Source: Penelope pileata
Taxonomy: Eukaryota; Chordata; Aves; Galliformes; Cracidae
Direction of reading: 5' to 3'
NCBI GenBank assembly: GCA_013396635.1
Contig: WBMW01005481.1
Span: 124,001-188,000 of the forward strand
DNA length: 64,000 bases
The notes beneath the pieces were generated by a model. That model saw only the letters and a list, made by a program, of their open reading frames with translations. It had not been told where the DNA came from and made no database searches. This document shows, one piece after another, positions 45,707 through 60,190 of the stretch; the stretch's first letter is position 1, and the number at the start of each line of letters is the position of its first letter. Position numbers and translations under genes: made by a program.

Positions 45707-46740
45707 CCTGTGCTTTAAATACCATCAGGTTCTGATGGTAACACCATTTTGTAAATGGTTATTTTGGAACAACTAACACTTCACAAGTGTTAGCGGGTTA
45801 ATGTACTCCCATCACTGTGACAAAGTGTTTCTTCTTTGATGAAAACCCAAAACCTGATGGATGTGGTGAACAGGAACAGAAATGCTTTTTTGGCAGCATG
45901 TCACCATCGTGAACATGTAAGGCAAGACATCTGAATTCACGTCATGGAAACTATTGTACAAGATCTCTGATGCTTCACTTTCAGCCTATACAGTCTTCTG
46001 GTGTTCACATCCGAGGACAGTGCTATGACCCAGCCACCCTCCGTGTGCAATTTGGCTGCTGTGTTCTGCCCGTTACTTGCCTTCATGCACCAATGGGATT
46101 GATTTGTCTTGCCTTCCTAACTTTTTTTTTTCCCTTTGCCCTCCGTTTCCAGGAGAACTGATGCAGACCAAAGACATTAAGTGGATGTAGTTAGTGTTAT
46201 GTGAGAGATGTTCTTCCTGCTCTCTGCACTCTTGTGCAGATATGAACTCCATGGAGGTAAAACTTAATGCTGTCTACACTGATAGCTGTAGTGGTGCCTT
46301 TCCCAAGTTACAGATTGATTTAGACATCTACCTCTGAAATTTTGTAACCATCTCAAATAATAGTCAACGTGCATGTTCTCATTCAATATTATTTTAGAGA
46401 ACGTTATTTATTAGGAGTGCTTAATACAGTCTAACATGGTTAACAGTTCTTTTTAATATTCTGTAGAGGTTTTTACAGGTTTTTCTTACTATGTAATTTA
46501 AAAAAAGTCTTAATTTTCCTATTGATAATGATAAATGATTTTACATTCAAAAAAAAATTGGAAATTTCCAAGTCTTGTTTCTTGTATTATTGTTAGTTTT
46601 CATACTGCTATATTTTTATTCTGAAGGACTCCAGGGAGATTTCAAAGACATGATGGGATCTCAGGCATACCGACTGTAGAGTTTTGCACGTATGTATGTC
46701 CTTTGTGTACTGGTGATATTAAATACATTTTTAGAATTAT
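45707..46740 (+). other. SRD5A1: Probable SRD5A1 3'UTR with poly(A) signal ATTAAA
   Basis: Follows the stop codon with no further coding exon. The first good poly(A) hexamer is ATTAAA at 46718-46723, giving a 3'UTR of about 1.0 kb. Later AATAAA hexamers, such as 50123-50128, could give longer forms. Confidence 0.55.
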
Positions 46741-47469
46741 AGAAAAGTCAAGTTTTCTGCAGAAACCTTGAAAGGGGAAAAAAACAACAAACCTCTCTAC
46801 AAATGTGCTATGGAAATCTCTGCAATCACTTTTGCTGGGTCTCTTCTGATATGCTCACATTGTGCATATTGCATTATGTTCTTCCAAACAAATTGGTAAT
46901 ATAATTTCACTAAATGTTGAGTTTACCTTTAAATTTTTAGGTATGTATTTTCAAAGTACATCCACAAAATGGGCAGTGAAAAAGCACTTTGCTGCCCAAG
47001 CCTCTGCTTAACAGTGGTTTCTTTCTGCTCTCGTTGGCACCGTTATACGTTACTTAGTGCTCTGAAGTCTTGGCTGTCGTTAAGGGATTTATTCAGGGAT
47101 ATGAAGAGGTGTAATGCATTCTATTATTACTGCCTCAAGTAGCCAAAGGAGGGAGGGGAGAGAAACTGTCAGCCATGCCATGATGACTTGTGCCCTAGAG
47201 CTAAGCCATCAGACTGCCAGTCGCTCCTCATAGTGATGACCAGTAATGTTCTCAGCCAACATCCAGGAGGTGCAGTTTAGGGAGAATATAGGAATACCCA
47301 TTCTTTTGGAGCCAGTGTCAGTTGGCACGCTGCTTGATTTTCAAATCATTTAATCTTTTTTTTAATGTTTACATCTTTTCCTTTTTTTTAGTCATGCTAT
47401 AATATCACACTTGATCCTAGCTGTTTTGATCACTTAAAGTGTAGTCTGAAGAGAATTTTAGAAACTGTC

Positions 47470-47710
47470 TTATACATACAGCTACTGAAAAAGGGGAGAT
47501 CTAGGTTATATGTTAGGCAGAAATTCTTTACTCAGAGGGCGGTAAGGTCCTGGCACAGCTGCCCAGAGAAGCTGTGGCTGCCCCATCCCTGGAGGTGCTC
47601 AAGGCCAGGTTGGATGGGCCCTGGGCAGCCTGTCTGTGGCAGGGGGGTGAAAGTGGATGATCTTTAAGGCACCCTCTAATCTAAGCCCTTCTATGGTCTA
47701 TAAACCCCAT
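47470..47710 (+). mobile_element. CR1 LINE 3' end
   Basis: CCTGGCACAGCTGCCCAGAG, CCATCCCTGGAGGTGCTCAA, GGCCAGGTTGGATGGGCCCT and TTCTATGGTCTAT are the plus-strand CR1 tail. Confidence 0.92.
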
Positions 47711-48883
47711 CACATCCCTGTGACAGTTCTTAAATATTGGTATATCCAGCTACCAGTATCCCTCTTAGAATTGCAAAATGCATCAATATCTAATCTAGAT
47801 GTTGAATGGTTTACAGTGAACTAATACTTAGCACTTGAATGATTTAGAGTGAACTAATATTTTTTTGGGGGGGCAGATTTGGAGGGGTTAGTTAAAAAGC
47901 ACTAGTGGGACAAACAGCCAGTAAAAAAGACTTGGCTACAGCAATTTCATTTGTAATCCCTCCTTTTTTCCCCCTCTAATGAAAAGGTGAAGATTCAAGA
48001 GATGTGTAGTGATTTGTATGTGGTAGTCTTTATTATAGTTTACAGAAAATTTGTACTGATGCCTCAAATTTGCTCTGTTTCTATGCTGCTAAATATTTAT
48101 ACTGACTAAAAGTTTAGCTTGTTTTGCTTAGTATTAATTTATGGTTTGCCTGTAGCAGAATGGAGATCTGAAACAAACACATAGAGCTCTGAGGGGCTTA
48201 TCGGTGTTCTTTCCTTTTCTTTGTTACAGAAAAGGAAAAGATAAGTTTTACGGAATGTGAATGACAATGCATTTAGAAATTCTACTTAACTGGAATATTA
48301 AAAAAAATGCAGAAGATGATTTTGTTCTTTATGTTTAATGTTCTCATTACGCTGCTGGAACCTGCCACAACTGCAGTACTGAGTTGTGTTTGAGGCCACC
48401 CACTCTTGCATGCCCTACAGTACAGAAAGGTGAACACCACTGGTGAAAATCTTATAATCAACTTGGAGAAACTCTAAAACTGTCCTTCATTTGAATGCTG
48501 CTCCTTTTTTTTTTTTTTTTAATCTGTAACACATCATTGGTGCTCTCCTCCCCTTTCAGAAGCTTTGACAGAATTTGTCTGTGAGAAAGTATCTGATACT
48601 GAGAAGCCTTTCTTGAAAGTACATAGTGTGAAAATGAATTCTGTTTTGCTATTTCCAGAAGGAGGAAATGTGTACGCTCTCTATTGGGTAGTAATAGCTA
48701 TCACAATTTCTAGTAGACATCTCTATGCAGATCACCTGAATCTTTCCCAAAGATCCCCTACTAACAAAAACACAGCTTGTGCTGTCTAGCTTGAATACTT
48801 TTCTGTTAGCAGTCCTTGTTTTAACTTGTGGAGCTTGGCCAAGACTTTCGTACCTGAGATTTCATCATCCCAAATGAGGTCTT

Positions 48884-48920
48884 GAGTAGTAGTAGTGTAG
48901 TAGTAGTATAGTGTAGTAAT
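48884..48920 (+). repeat. TAG-type trinucleotide repeat
   Basis: Interrupted AGT/TAG units, with TGTAG variants. Confidence 0.8.
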
Positions 48921-50122
48921 ATTGGATTAACCAGTATGTGAACGTGACCAGATGCATTTAAAAAAATAAGTAAAATAGACAAGTTTATTTTGTGATTTCT
49001 AATGATACATTCTTATGTAAAACAGTGTAACTGAGATGTTGTGTACTTGCATACAACAGAAGCAAGGTCTACCCTTTCAGATTCCTCTGCTAATTCAAGT
49101 TGAACTTTTCATTTGGATCAACAGCAGCACTTATGAGCCAGTGTGTGTGAGAGCAAGCAATTGTGGAAATTCATGTTGGAAGGTAACTGAAGGGATGAAC
49201 CTGAAACAAGGTTTGCACCTGAGAGCGGCTCAGCTGCCATGTGATCTTGCTGTTGAGCATCTGAAAAAGGTCTTGTGGAACTCTTCTTTAATTTACCATA
49301 TTTGCATTGCATGCAAAACCAGTGCTTTCTTTTTTGATATGTACTTGTGGAGAGTAGAAGCAATAAGTTTCTTGCTTGAAGAAATAAATCAAAAGAATAT
49401 AGTGGAAGAATATAAGCCTATATAATGACTGGTTCAGCATTTGGTACAATGCTTCTCTACAGCTGCTGCATTACCTTTCAGTGAAGTTATGTTTCCCTGC
49501 CGCAGTTCCCTAGTGGTTACAGCCTCATTTTTGGAAATACCTGTGTACCCACCCATCCTGTTTCTGAGAGGATATGGGCATTGTTGCATCCAGAGAGGCA
49601 GCATTAGCTAAGCCACATACTTCAGCTGCTCTGGGAAAGAGTGCTCCATTTCTCTTGTGCTGTTGAAAGGAAAAAACTGTATAATCATAGATGGAAACTT
49701 CTACCAGAAAAGAAAGAGGTGTGTGATTATAGCAGAGGGGGTCCACAGACATAGGTTCAAACGTTGAACAGCACTGTCAAGACTAAAAGCACGTCCAAAG
49801 TAAGCTAGCAGAAACAACCCCATGTACCTACCATTATTGCGTCCTGCTGGCTGCTGTACTGGGCTGGGATCCAACCTCTTTAAGGCAGTGCCAGTGAGCA
49901 GCTGGAGAGACTTCCTGCTCCACACCACTGAGATGCTGTGTTTGCTACAGGTGAGCAAGAACGAGGCCATGTGGAGGCAGGATTTCTACTGGTATGAAAG
50001 TGGCTCTGAAAGGAAAGCTGTTGAGAAGGAAGCCCAAATTCCTGTTGCAATCAGTTTTTCTCACGGTTATTTGCTCCTGATGAGGCAAGAGTTTGTGCAA
50101 GTTTTATTTTATAAAATTGTGA

Positions 50123-50128
50123 AATAAA
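50123..50128 (+). terminator. Distal AATAAA, possible late SRD5A1 polyadenylation
   Basis: Canonical AATAAA followed about 30-45 bases later by a T/G-rich stretch (TCTTTCGTGGGTTG), the usual layout of a functional site. It is 4.4 kb past the SRD5A1 stop, so its link to that gene is only inferred. Confidence 0.25.
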
Positions 50129-50784
50129 ACAATTGCATTGCACTTCTGAGCAAAAGTCTTTCGTGGGTTGCAATAAGTGTTTTTCTTAAACTGAAACTGT
50201 TGCACAATATGTTGGAAGGCAGGCTTTTCAAACCTTGGCTGATGCAGTTAGTACTTTTAAAAGTCCATAAAAATAAAGTAATTGTACTTTGTTTCCTAAT
50301 TCTTCGTACTTGATGAATTGCCATCACAGTAGCTTTCACTTTCTGTTCAGTGTAGACAAGGTAGGCAAGTCCTTTGCAAATGTAATCCTATTTGCTCCTG
50401 CAGCTAAACATCAGAAATTACCAAGCATGCACAGCTGCTGATACTCCATTGGTAATCTGTCAGTCCGCATATCACAACACCGCTCCTGCTAATTTTCTTG
50501 AATGTTCCTATTTCATATACATACCAAAAGAGGTGGAAAAAAAGATTACAAGTAACAGTGAAGATGACAAGCCGTGCTTTATTTTCCGCCAAGGAATAAT
50601 GTCATCTTCTAGCAGGTGGAGTCTGCATTAATGCAATGCTAACTAGGAACATAAGCTGCATTATCTAACTTTCATTAGATGTGAAATCCATTGAGACACT
50701 GTTCTGAGTTGCCCTACTTTGGCAGTGCACAGATGTGGATTTACTATTGCAGGACAGCTGCCAATTTCCAGTAAGCACAGCCTA

Positions 50785-50822
50785 CAGCAGAAATTGCAAG
50801 TTGCAGCAGAAATTGGAAGTTG
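50785..50822 (+). repeat. 19-bp tandem duplication
   Basis: CAGCAGAAATTGCAAGTTG is followed directly by the same unit with one change (GGAAG for GCAAG), then a partial third CAGCA. Confidence 0.8.
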
Positions 50823-51599
50823 CAGCAGCACCTGCAAGGACAGTCCCCTTCTCTAGTTCAGAGTTACATTTCTGCCAGATGTAGACTACAGAGGCAGACA
50901 AGAATGCACCTCAGAACAAGCCCCAAAATGTCAGCAGCAGGGGGCTTTGTTGGTCATTTGATTCTTTATCTCAATGTGTGGGGCAACAAAGGATGCTAAA
51001 TGCTACCTGTTCGTAATTTTGCAGTGAGGAAGGTGTCCAGCAAGATTTAACAAAGTGTGTGATCTTCCTGCTCTATGAAGTTCCTTTGGTTAAGTGAGCT
51101 GGGAGGGAAGGCTGTTCTGTGGAACTGCATTTTCAGTCTTGATGATGAAGAAAAATGATGAAAAGCCAGAGACAGAAGCCTGACTTGGCTCTGCCATTTA
51201 CAGCATTTCAGTGCCCTCCCAGGAGATCTTGCATCCTCACACGTTCCAGTTTTTGTCTTGAGGCACTGCAAATACCACTAGTTGAGCCTCTAGAATCTGG
51301 AGACACAGCCACACAAGGAAAACCAAATCTGCTAACGTGCCAGTAACTGCAGACAAAGAGCTGGTCAAAAGTACTGCCTCGATCTCCGTAGTGCTGGAGC
51401 TGACCAGGGAGCACAAGGGGCTTTACCAATAAGCCTCTTAGGCTATTGACATCAAGTGACGCTACACTGATTCTAGAGAGGCTGCCTCCTTCCGCACTGT
51501 TCCTGTTTAGAAACTGAGTATTTGCTAGAGCAGGGCGTTTTGTCAGGTGTATGGAAGTGTCTGATTGGCCAGGCCCACAGGACAGTAACCAGCTCGGTC

Positions 51600-51805
51600 T
51601 CAGTATCCAGCTGCTGGATGTTAAGGACTTGATACTGATTCCCATATTGTTCGCTATCTTCAATAATGACCTGAATGGAGAAACAGTGCAACCCCCAGCA
51701 AATTTGCCGATGACCCAAACTATGAGGGAGTGGCTGAAAAGACAAACGGCAGAGCCCCAGTGCAGAGGGATCTTGAGAAACCTGAGGACTGGAGAACAAA
51801 AACCT
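51600..51805 (+). mobile_element. Decayed CR1 ORF2 (reverse transcriptase) fragment
   Basis: Plus-strand text CTATCTTCAATAATGACCTG, GCAAATTTGCCGATGACCCA and GGGAGTGGCTGAAAAGACAA corresponds to the NDL--G / FADDTKL / GVAD-- region of CR1 reverse transcriptase. It lacks the 3' tail, so it is an internal remnant. Confidence 0.7.
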
Positions 51806-53072
51806 TGTGCAGTCCAGTAAGGAGAGATGCACAGTTCTACAAAGGCAACAGAATAACCACGTGCATCAGCATTAACCGTAGGTAAACACCTACAGATGTA
51901 TGATGAAGCATGAGCATAACAGACCTCTGTGTGCTACAGGTTGCCAAATCCAGTAGCCCTGAAGAGGTGAGGTTGCCACAGCTCTGCACCCTCAGGTCCA
52001 ACCAGTAGCAGGGCTGAGCTTGTGTTCCTGGCAGGCACGGGCACAAACATAACACATGCATACACACACAGCTGGCCGCACCAGACAGCATAAACACTCA
52101 GCTCACCTGCAAACGCAAACAGCACCAACAGCCTCATCTTACTGCCCCATTCTGGCTGATGAGCATGAAGGTCTGTTAGTAGGAAAGACATATGCATGTA
52201 TACATGGTGGGTCCCCTCAGCAGCTGGGCTCAGGCACGCAGCCTGCCCAGCAGCTGCCCCTGGATCCCACTCTCCCTACCTACTGGCACCTGTAAACCAG
52301 CACCTGAGTTCACAGCCCTGCTCAGTTGCTGGTACAGCCCTTGCTTGCCACCATGCACACACAGACGCAGAGGCACACTGTGAACTTTCCATTAACTGTG
52401 CTTAGACACGGGTGGCATTAAACATGGGTGCATCCCATAGCTGGCCCTGGATCCATGCTCTCCCCAGCAGCACGCAAAACAGAGAGGCCTGCAGCTCTAG
52501 CCCAGCTGCTGGGATATTTTGCCTATTCTCTGCTCAGATTTTCTCTAAAGAGCTTCATTTTGAACAATAGTATTTTGCTCACATGTAAGATTGTTTTCAA
52601 CTTAAGAAACAGTCAGTTTATAGACTAACTAATGACCCCATCACAAGAGGGGCTATTGGATATCAGATACTTGAAAATCATTCATTGTGCTTGGCCATCT
52701 TGAATGTTCTGTTTCTTGACAAACCTAATTTTTATAACATATTTTTGCCACAAGTTGATTTCCTTTTAGCAAAATACATTTCCCTTAGTGATCTGAAACA
52801 GTGACATAAACATAAAATCTACTCTTCAAAGCAATTTCCACAGACATAATTATTTTCTGATGTTCACACAAGGAATTTAACCTACCTATCTACTTCACCA
52901 AAGTGAAGTACTCGTGCTTAAAAACACTATGATGCCGACTGGCCCAGGCACATACAGGCTGAGCAAAGTGGCCTTCCAAGCACACAGAAAGAAATGCAAA
53001 TAAGAGTGGCCAGCTAGGAAAGACAAACTTCTGTGAATCATCCAAATGGTTTCCCAGTATTGCGTGTAACCA

Positions 53073-54025
53073 ATCATAGAATGGGTTGGATTGGAAGGGA
53101 CCTCAAAGCCCACCCAGCTCCAACCCCCTGCCATGGGCAGGGCTGCCGCCCACCAGATCAGGCTGCCCAGGACTCATCCAACCTGGCCTTGAACACCTCC
53201 AGGGATGGGGCACCCACAGCTCTCTGGGCAGCCTGTGCCAGGGCCTCACTGCCCTCTGAGTAAAGATTTTCCTCCTAACATCTAACCTAAATCTCCTCTC
53301 TTTCAGTTTAAAACCATTCCCCCTTGTCCTATCACTATTTTCCCATGTAAAAAGTCACTTTCCCTCTTGTTTATAAGCCTGCTTTAAATACTAGGAGGCC
53401 ACAGTGAGGTATCCCCGCAGTCTTCTCTTCTCCAAGCTGAACAAGCCCACCTCCCTCAGCCTTTCTTTATAGGAGAGCTGCTTCAGCCCTCTGATCATCT
53501 TCGTGGCCTCCTCTGGACCTGCTCCAACAGCTCCGCATCTTTCTTGTGCTGGGGGCCCCGGGTCTGGATGCAGTACTGCAGATGGGGCCTCATGAGCACA
53601 GGGGGACAATCCCCTCCCTCTCCCTGCTGGCCACCCCTCTTCTGATGCAGCCCAGGATACTGCTGGCCTTCTGGGCTGACAGAGCACACTGCTGGCTCCT
53701 GCCCAGTTTTTTGTCCATCAAGACCCCCAGGTCCTTCTCAGAACTCAAGGAGTTCTTCCCCCAGTCTGTGCTCATATCTGGGATTGCCCTGACCCAAGTG
53801 CAACACCTTGCACTTGGCCTTGTTGACTCATTCGGTTCTTGTGGGCCCACTTTTCAAGCCTGTCCAGGTCCCTCTGGATAGCACCCCTTCCTTCTGCTGT
53901 ACAAACTGCACCACTCAGCTTGGTGTCATCAGCAAACTCACTGAGGGTGCACTTAATCCCACTGTCTTCATTGTCGATAGAGATGTTAAAGAGTACTGTT
54001 ACGTGCTGATGAATTTTAGGCAAAA
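53073..54025 (-). mobile_element. CR1 LINE, 0.95-kb copy with ORF2 C terminus
   Basis: The 3' end is at ATCATAGAATGGGTTGGATT. On the minus strand, pieces of ORF2 read FADDTKLSGAVCTAEGRGAI then QRDLDRLEKWAHKNRMSQQG, followed in other frames by KDLGVLMDKKLGRSQQCALS and ERLREVGLFSLEKRRLRGYL. Several frameshifts; not active. This is the longest CR1 in the window. Confidence 0.95.
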
Positions 54026-57000
54026 CTGTTTACAGGAGAACTATAAAACGAATTGCTGCTACTTATGAGAGCCAGAGTTTGGTCCTACATCTATTAGTGA
54101 TTTGGAACTTTAACATGTTCTAAAGTATATGAGTGTGGCATAAAATGACAGGGAAAAATGTACAAAACACATGGCAGAGCTCTTATTGTTCATAGAGATG
54201 GATTTCCATAATGCCATATTTTTCATCCTGTAGGCATACAGAGAATTATGCTTCCAGGGTCATTTTGTATGGTAGACTTTTAATGAGCTTCCATTTAAAA
54301 AAAATAAATAAAAAACTTCTTAGAGGCTCTCAAACAAGCATTTGAAATGCATGTTAGTGAGGTCTCCGGGTAATTTTGGTCTGTGGGAACAAGGTCTCTT
54401 GCCTTTGTTAACCTTCATACAGATTTCTCCAGAGAAACCTACTTCCTTTTTCTATTTTCTGCTCCAACGGCAAGGCCAGCTGTTTGGCAGCAAGGCTAGG
54501 CACTCAGCCAGAGCTCTACTTTATCTAGAAAAGGTTTTATCTTTCCTACTGTATACTGTAAATATTTTGTTCTAGCAGATCTGATTGGAAACTTTCCTGG
54601 GTGATTAATGAGATCTGCCATGAGACATCGCAGAACATTTCTTCCCTCTTGTAGGTAACTGGAGAGGTAATTTCTGCGAGATCCAAACATTTTGCTCATA
54701 ATTCTTGCTGGGTTCCATGTGGCCCAAACGAGAAAGCTCAGATGAATGAGGGAGTTTGAATCAGGTCCAGCAAACAACAACATCATGCAGTACAAACATC
54801 AAGAAATTGTTCTTAGCAGCTGTGTGAAAAGCTGAGGCAGAGCAGCCTATCCCACAGATGGCACAAACAAGGCTGAAGTACCTAGAAAAGCACTTCCACC
54901 CTGTCCCCTAGCCCTGTGCCAGAGCCACTGCTAGCAACGACGGACCATCTCCAGGTCAGCACCAAGCAATAGAACTCTTATGGCCAGGCTAGAAAAGAAA
55001 GAAAAAGAATGCTTAGCAAGTTTTATTTCTGTGAGCAGAATGAATGCTCGATCTACCTGCTCCATGGCTTCAGTGAAGTGTCCCATTGGTAGCAACTATA
55101 AAGAACAAATAAACAGCTTCTACTTAGAGTTGTACTGGAAGCCAGGTTGTTCAAAGGTGGCCTCACAGCTGCAGGGCAGTCAGACCTTTCACCCAGCCAA
55201 GAAGAACAAGAATCATTAGTGAACTGGCCAGACATCAGGGCTCTGAGGCTTCCCCGTGGCCTCACAGAAGGAATCTGGGGCCGCTTCCATCCTTTTGGAT
55301 GCTTTGAGCCTACAGAGTTTCAGAAGAATGGACAAAAATAAAGCTGCCCCTTCCTGAAGTTACAGGGTGCTCCACCTTGGCATGTGGCAGCAGGGACAGC
55401 AGTCTCCCCTAGCTCAGGCCCATGACCTGAGTGGAGCGACAAGAGCTATTCTCTTAGCTCAGGCTAAGCACAATCACCAAAGGCATCCAGAAATCCTCAG
55501 CTGACATTTCACTTCTCCTTCCTCGTGCCTCTTCTGCTCTTGCCACAGTAAATGATTACCTGTCCATAGAATAGTCATTAGTCCAGGAGCTCAACCATAG
55601 ATTTATTGTGGAGCTGATGCTTACCGAGATTGGACACTGATACTATGAACAGACTCCTTAATTTAGTTCATGTGGCTGTGAAGGGGAAACTGCCACTGCA
55701 GGTAACTACCATGCCCACTGACAGTACCACAGACAGGCGATACATGAGATCACGAGGGGGCCTTGGGATGTTGTGGTGTGTTTTGTTCAGCTGCAGCCTT
55801 CAGGATCCCAAAGGCATATCTGCTCCACTGCGTAAGGAGACAAACTGGAGAAGCCCTGGCAAAGCCCTAGATGACGTCTGGCCACAGTCTGTCCATGCAC
55901 TGAAAAGAATGATGGTGAGGCTGTTTACTGGGTCTCACATGAGCTGTAAAGGGGCTACCTGGTTCCACTATTGAGCTAAGAGGATTTGGTGCAAGAAAGC
56001 TGGAGTGCTGTTAGAAAGTTTGGAGGAGAGGTGTCTGAGCACTGTCCTTCCAATCCCTGGCCTCAGCTTCAGCTCCTTCAAAGAGCAAATGGCAAAGGTG
56101 CGTACAGATGGATGAGACAGTTTGCGTGGCCACCTGGCCAATGCCTCCATCTGCACACTCCACCTCCTTTGTTCTCCTCATTCCCATCAGTCCCTATCCA
56201 ATCTATCCTACAGCTGCTCCACATTATTGTCATTTAAAAACTCTGCCAAAAATTTTTCTTCTCCTTTGATCTTCTGTACTTCTCTGCTCACTTATCCATG
56301 GGCCAATATTAATATGGCTCAGGTCGGCACTTTTATACTGGCATCAAGCTGCTCCTCTTCTGGAAACCTTCCTGAGATGTCAAAGTGATTTAGCTGTGAC
56401 CCAAGAACAGTTAAACATTATGGCTTTGAAGGCAGAGATGCAGGACATAGACATACTTAGGGAGAGGGAGGGGCATTGCAACAGAGTGCAGTTTCTATTC
56501 AAAGAGCAAAAGCATATAGGTATGTACATGTGCTACCTATAGAAGAGGACTGGTGGGCAGGATTAACCAATGAAAAATAGATAGCTGCCTGCATGAAATC
56601 AGTTAGTTTATTGAAATCTTTATAAGATCAAATATGGCTTTGATCTAGCTTGAGAGCTATAAAACAGAGCTGCATCTTTCACGTAACCGCTCGTTAACTC
56701 TGTCCATAGCCATTCTCCTATACATAAGCAATTGCTCTGGGGTTAGTACTGACGCACCTGGCACCCTTTTTGGTGCCATGTTGATATGGCAGATGCGGGC
56801 TCAAGGGCACATCCTCACTAAGCACATTTTACATCAGCTCTCTCATAGACTGTCCAGTACCTTTTTGCACTTTTTTATTTTTTATTTTTTAACGTTATTT
56901 TTCTGTTTTCAGCAGAAACTTAAAATTGACTGATCTGAAGGTAAGCAGTTTCATTGTAATATTGTTCCTAGGAAGCATGCATAACTTACAGATTCTTCTC

Positions 57001-60000
57001 CTAGCAGAAGGTCTAGCCAGATCTACTTTTTCCTTCCATTTTAGAGCACGTGCAACCACATTGTGAAGTGAGATCCCATGCTCTTGCCAGGATTCACAAA
57101 GCTCTCCACTGTCTCTAAACAACAACCTAGAGAATGACAACGTAAAGATGATCCTGGGACCTCGTAGATTGCAAACAGGAGTAAGAGAGGAATCCCAACC
57201 AGTTCCAGGAATTCATTGCCATGAACTTTTAATAAGTCTCTCCTTAAGGAGTTCTCTCAACTTGCCATTCAATGACGAGTTACCCTTACAAGTAAGGTTC
57301 TCCATTAACCAGGACATCAAGGCAGAGCACTACTTTCATACAACTCTTCAGATCCCACTTAGAAAAATACTTCCAAGAGCTTTATATATATCTAGCATTA
57401 ACTTATGAACTCTCTCACAGATTATTTTCTACACATAAAATCATTCTTAAAGTGCTCTCTGTGCTTGGAAATTTAATGGAAATTTAATTTCCATGCCCGA
57501 ATAAGTTTTTGAATAAATAAAGTCTGCAAGGTTTAATTCTCTTCAGTTTGGAGTCAGTGTTGGCAGCATATTCTCTCTTAAGAACTTGACAAGTCTTAAA
57601 GGCAGAAATTTCTAATCTCTGAGTTAAAAAAACCAAACCCTCCATAAACTGTATCCTTCCAAACTTTCTCTAGACAAGGAACAGAGATGAAACAGAGTGT
57701 AAGAACAATTTAAACATTTGCACAGACCGTCCTCAGAGCAGAACAAATAAATACTTTTGTCACAGAAAACTAAAAAAAAGTGTTTAAAATAAAAATATGT
57801 AACTGCTGCGTAATAAACCAAGATTTGTTTTCATAGCAAAGCAGTACTTTGAAAGTAATCCTTATTAAAGCCTCAAATATCTTAAGAAAAATATAATGTA
57901 GGTATATCAGTTACACATTTATCTCACTTCTGTTGTAGTACTGAAAATTGACACAATTTGCATATGACAAAAGCTCTCAAGGGCAGCGTTCCATGGTTTG
58001 ATCCAGCAAGAAGTGTTGATACACGTCCAGCACTAAACACCAGTGGTGAGGCAAGAATCACACCTGGCTGTTCATGCAACTCCTCTCCCTCAAGTTGCCA
58101 CCCTGACCGTAAGCGTATTTGAACTGCTTGTGAACTGCTTCCCACGCTTTCTCCATTTGCCACCCAGCTATTTAACATAGGCAGCCAGAAAAGGGTTTTG
58201 TTGTGTTTGAACATGCCTGACTAGAAGCTGCAGCTGCTCACCAGTTGATTTATCATCTGTTCAGATTCTCTGACACAGGGCTGGCATCCTTTGTAAGACT
58301 GGGGGAAGACAGAGTGGGAAGAAGAGACGGCTCATGGCTGACAGCTGTTTCAGCCTCTGCAGCTTAATTTGCTGCTGACTGTGCCTTGACACCCTAAATC
58401 TGGCTGAAGCTCAGCATTCATCAGAAAAGGACTTTGAGCCAAGAGAGGAAGGACTGAGCAAAGTGAAAGATTTAAGGAGGAAAAGATGACATGACTGTAG
58501 CCTGTTCAGGGTTACTCGTGCCAGGCATTCTTTAATGGGAAACAGACACAGTTCTGAAGAAGGTAAAACGCTGGGTTTCCAGAGGGCAGATTGCAAGAAT
58601 GCCCCAACTCATGCCTTGTAAGAACCATTAACTCCATTCAGCTCAGTCTGAGAGATGGAAACTGTATCTCTGCTCTCATGTATTCACTGAAAGGAAAAGG
58701 GGCAAGAGTACAGCTAAGGAAGCCACCGCCCCTTTACCTTTCCCAAACGCAGCCACCTGGTGACTGGCGTACTCTGAGGGTCACAGGCTAGGGATGCACC
58801 TCCTTGGCTGGACAGCCTTTCTCTCATGCTCCCACCTCGCTGTGGTTTACTCTTTTCTTTACTGTCTTCAGCAGATACACATCTGCTCAGAAATACTGAT
58901 GAAACTGTCCCTGTGTCTGCTCCATCCATACTGTGGACTGCAAAGGCTATGAGGAAGGGGAGCAGAGCTGGTGAGCGTGGAGGAGGCGATGCGTCAGAGG
59001 CTTGCGGCAAGACTGTGGATGGCCAGAATGAAGGTAATTGGGACAAAGTCCTGGAGTGGTGCTGGAGCATGTGAACTATTGGAGAACCTGTTGGTCACCT
59101 CTCAACTGCTGCATTGCCCTGTTGGAATCACACATGTGGTAACTGCCAGGCTCAGAGAAGGGAATTAAGGTTGCATCACAAGAGTATGATGTATTTGCAT
59201 CTCTTACCATTTCCAGGAGTGTAAACCAATCCACATTAAAGGTATGAGAAGTTACCAGCCTTTATTCTTGTTAATGTGATCAGAGTATTTATTTAAAAAG
59301 AGATTAATAGCAAGCATTGGGCAACACTGCCTTGCATTCAACCCAATTCCCATTATTTACTAAATCATATGAACTATTCACAGAATTGGAATTCTGGTCA
59401 TCAGGACATCAAAGTCACCAACCACAAGGTTAGCAAAGACTCCAGCATTGCCACTGTGGCCAAATCAAAGATGTATTTGGCTGAAGCTGAAACCGAAATA
59501 CAAGCTTCATCCAAGAGGGAGCTGTGGTTGTGCTTCCCGTGAAAAGGAGACAGATTAAGACAATTTATAACGGATTAATTAAATGGCCTCTAAAGTAATG
59601 AAACTATATTTTTAGTCATTAATCATATGACTTTGACTACTATCTTTAAATATTACCTTAAGAAACTGAAGCAGATATAAGGACCGCGTGTTACTGGCTT
59701 AAGACAGGCAACGCCAGCATGAGGCATTTTAGTACAACATTAATAATCTGAACCAACCATTTGAACTTTCCCACAGCAAGCATGGCATTCTGCCTCCTGA
59801 GATTAGGATCTTCTCATTATCCAGGTCCTCACAAGTTCACTAGTGGGAAGGAGGCTCTTTTGGAAAAAGAACTCCAAAATTTTCTCATGATTCCACCAAT
59901 ATCTGATGTTCGTACTTTCTGAGAGTCTGACCTTCAGTGGGTAGTCTCATTCCGTAAAGGACACTGGAATTAAAACCAACTTGTCTTTTTAAAAATGAAT

Positions 60001-60190
60001 GCTTGCAAAGGAAATTCTCACTACTTTTACAGGGAAGGCCTTATTTTAGGGAGAAACATGCTTCCCTCGATTACCTGTTTTTCATATAGTCTTTAAAACC
60101 TTTTTGAGCTACCCAGTAAACTAGTATGCGTTTTCTTCCCTCATTTCCTTCCCTCCTTTCCTTTCTTACTCCCCTCCCTAATTATTTGCC

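Noticed and set aside
49036..49425. 129-codon ORF
   Set aside because: No motif, no repeat-free homology I can recognise, Cys/Trp-rich random-looking text, and no splice context. Probably chance in intergenic DNA or a long 3'UTR.
53391..54023. Reverse-transcriptase-like peptide text as a possible retroviral pol gene
   Set aside because: The FADDTKL block and the 3' ATCATAGAAT terminus identify it as CR1 LINE. No LTRs, primer-binding site, gag or env were seen anywhere in the window.
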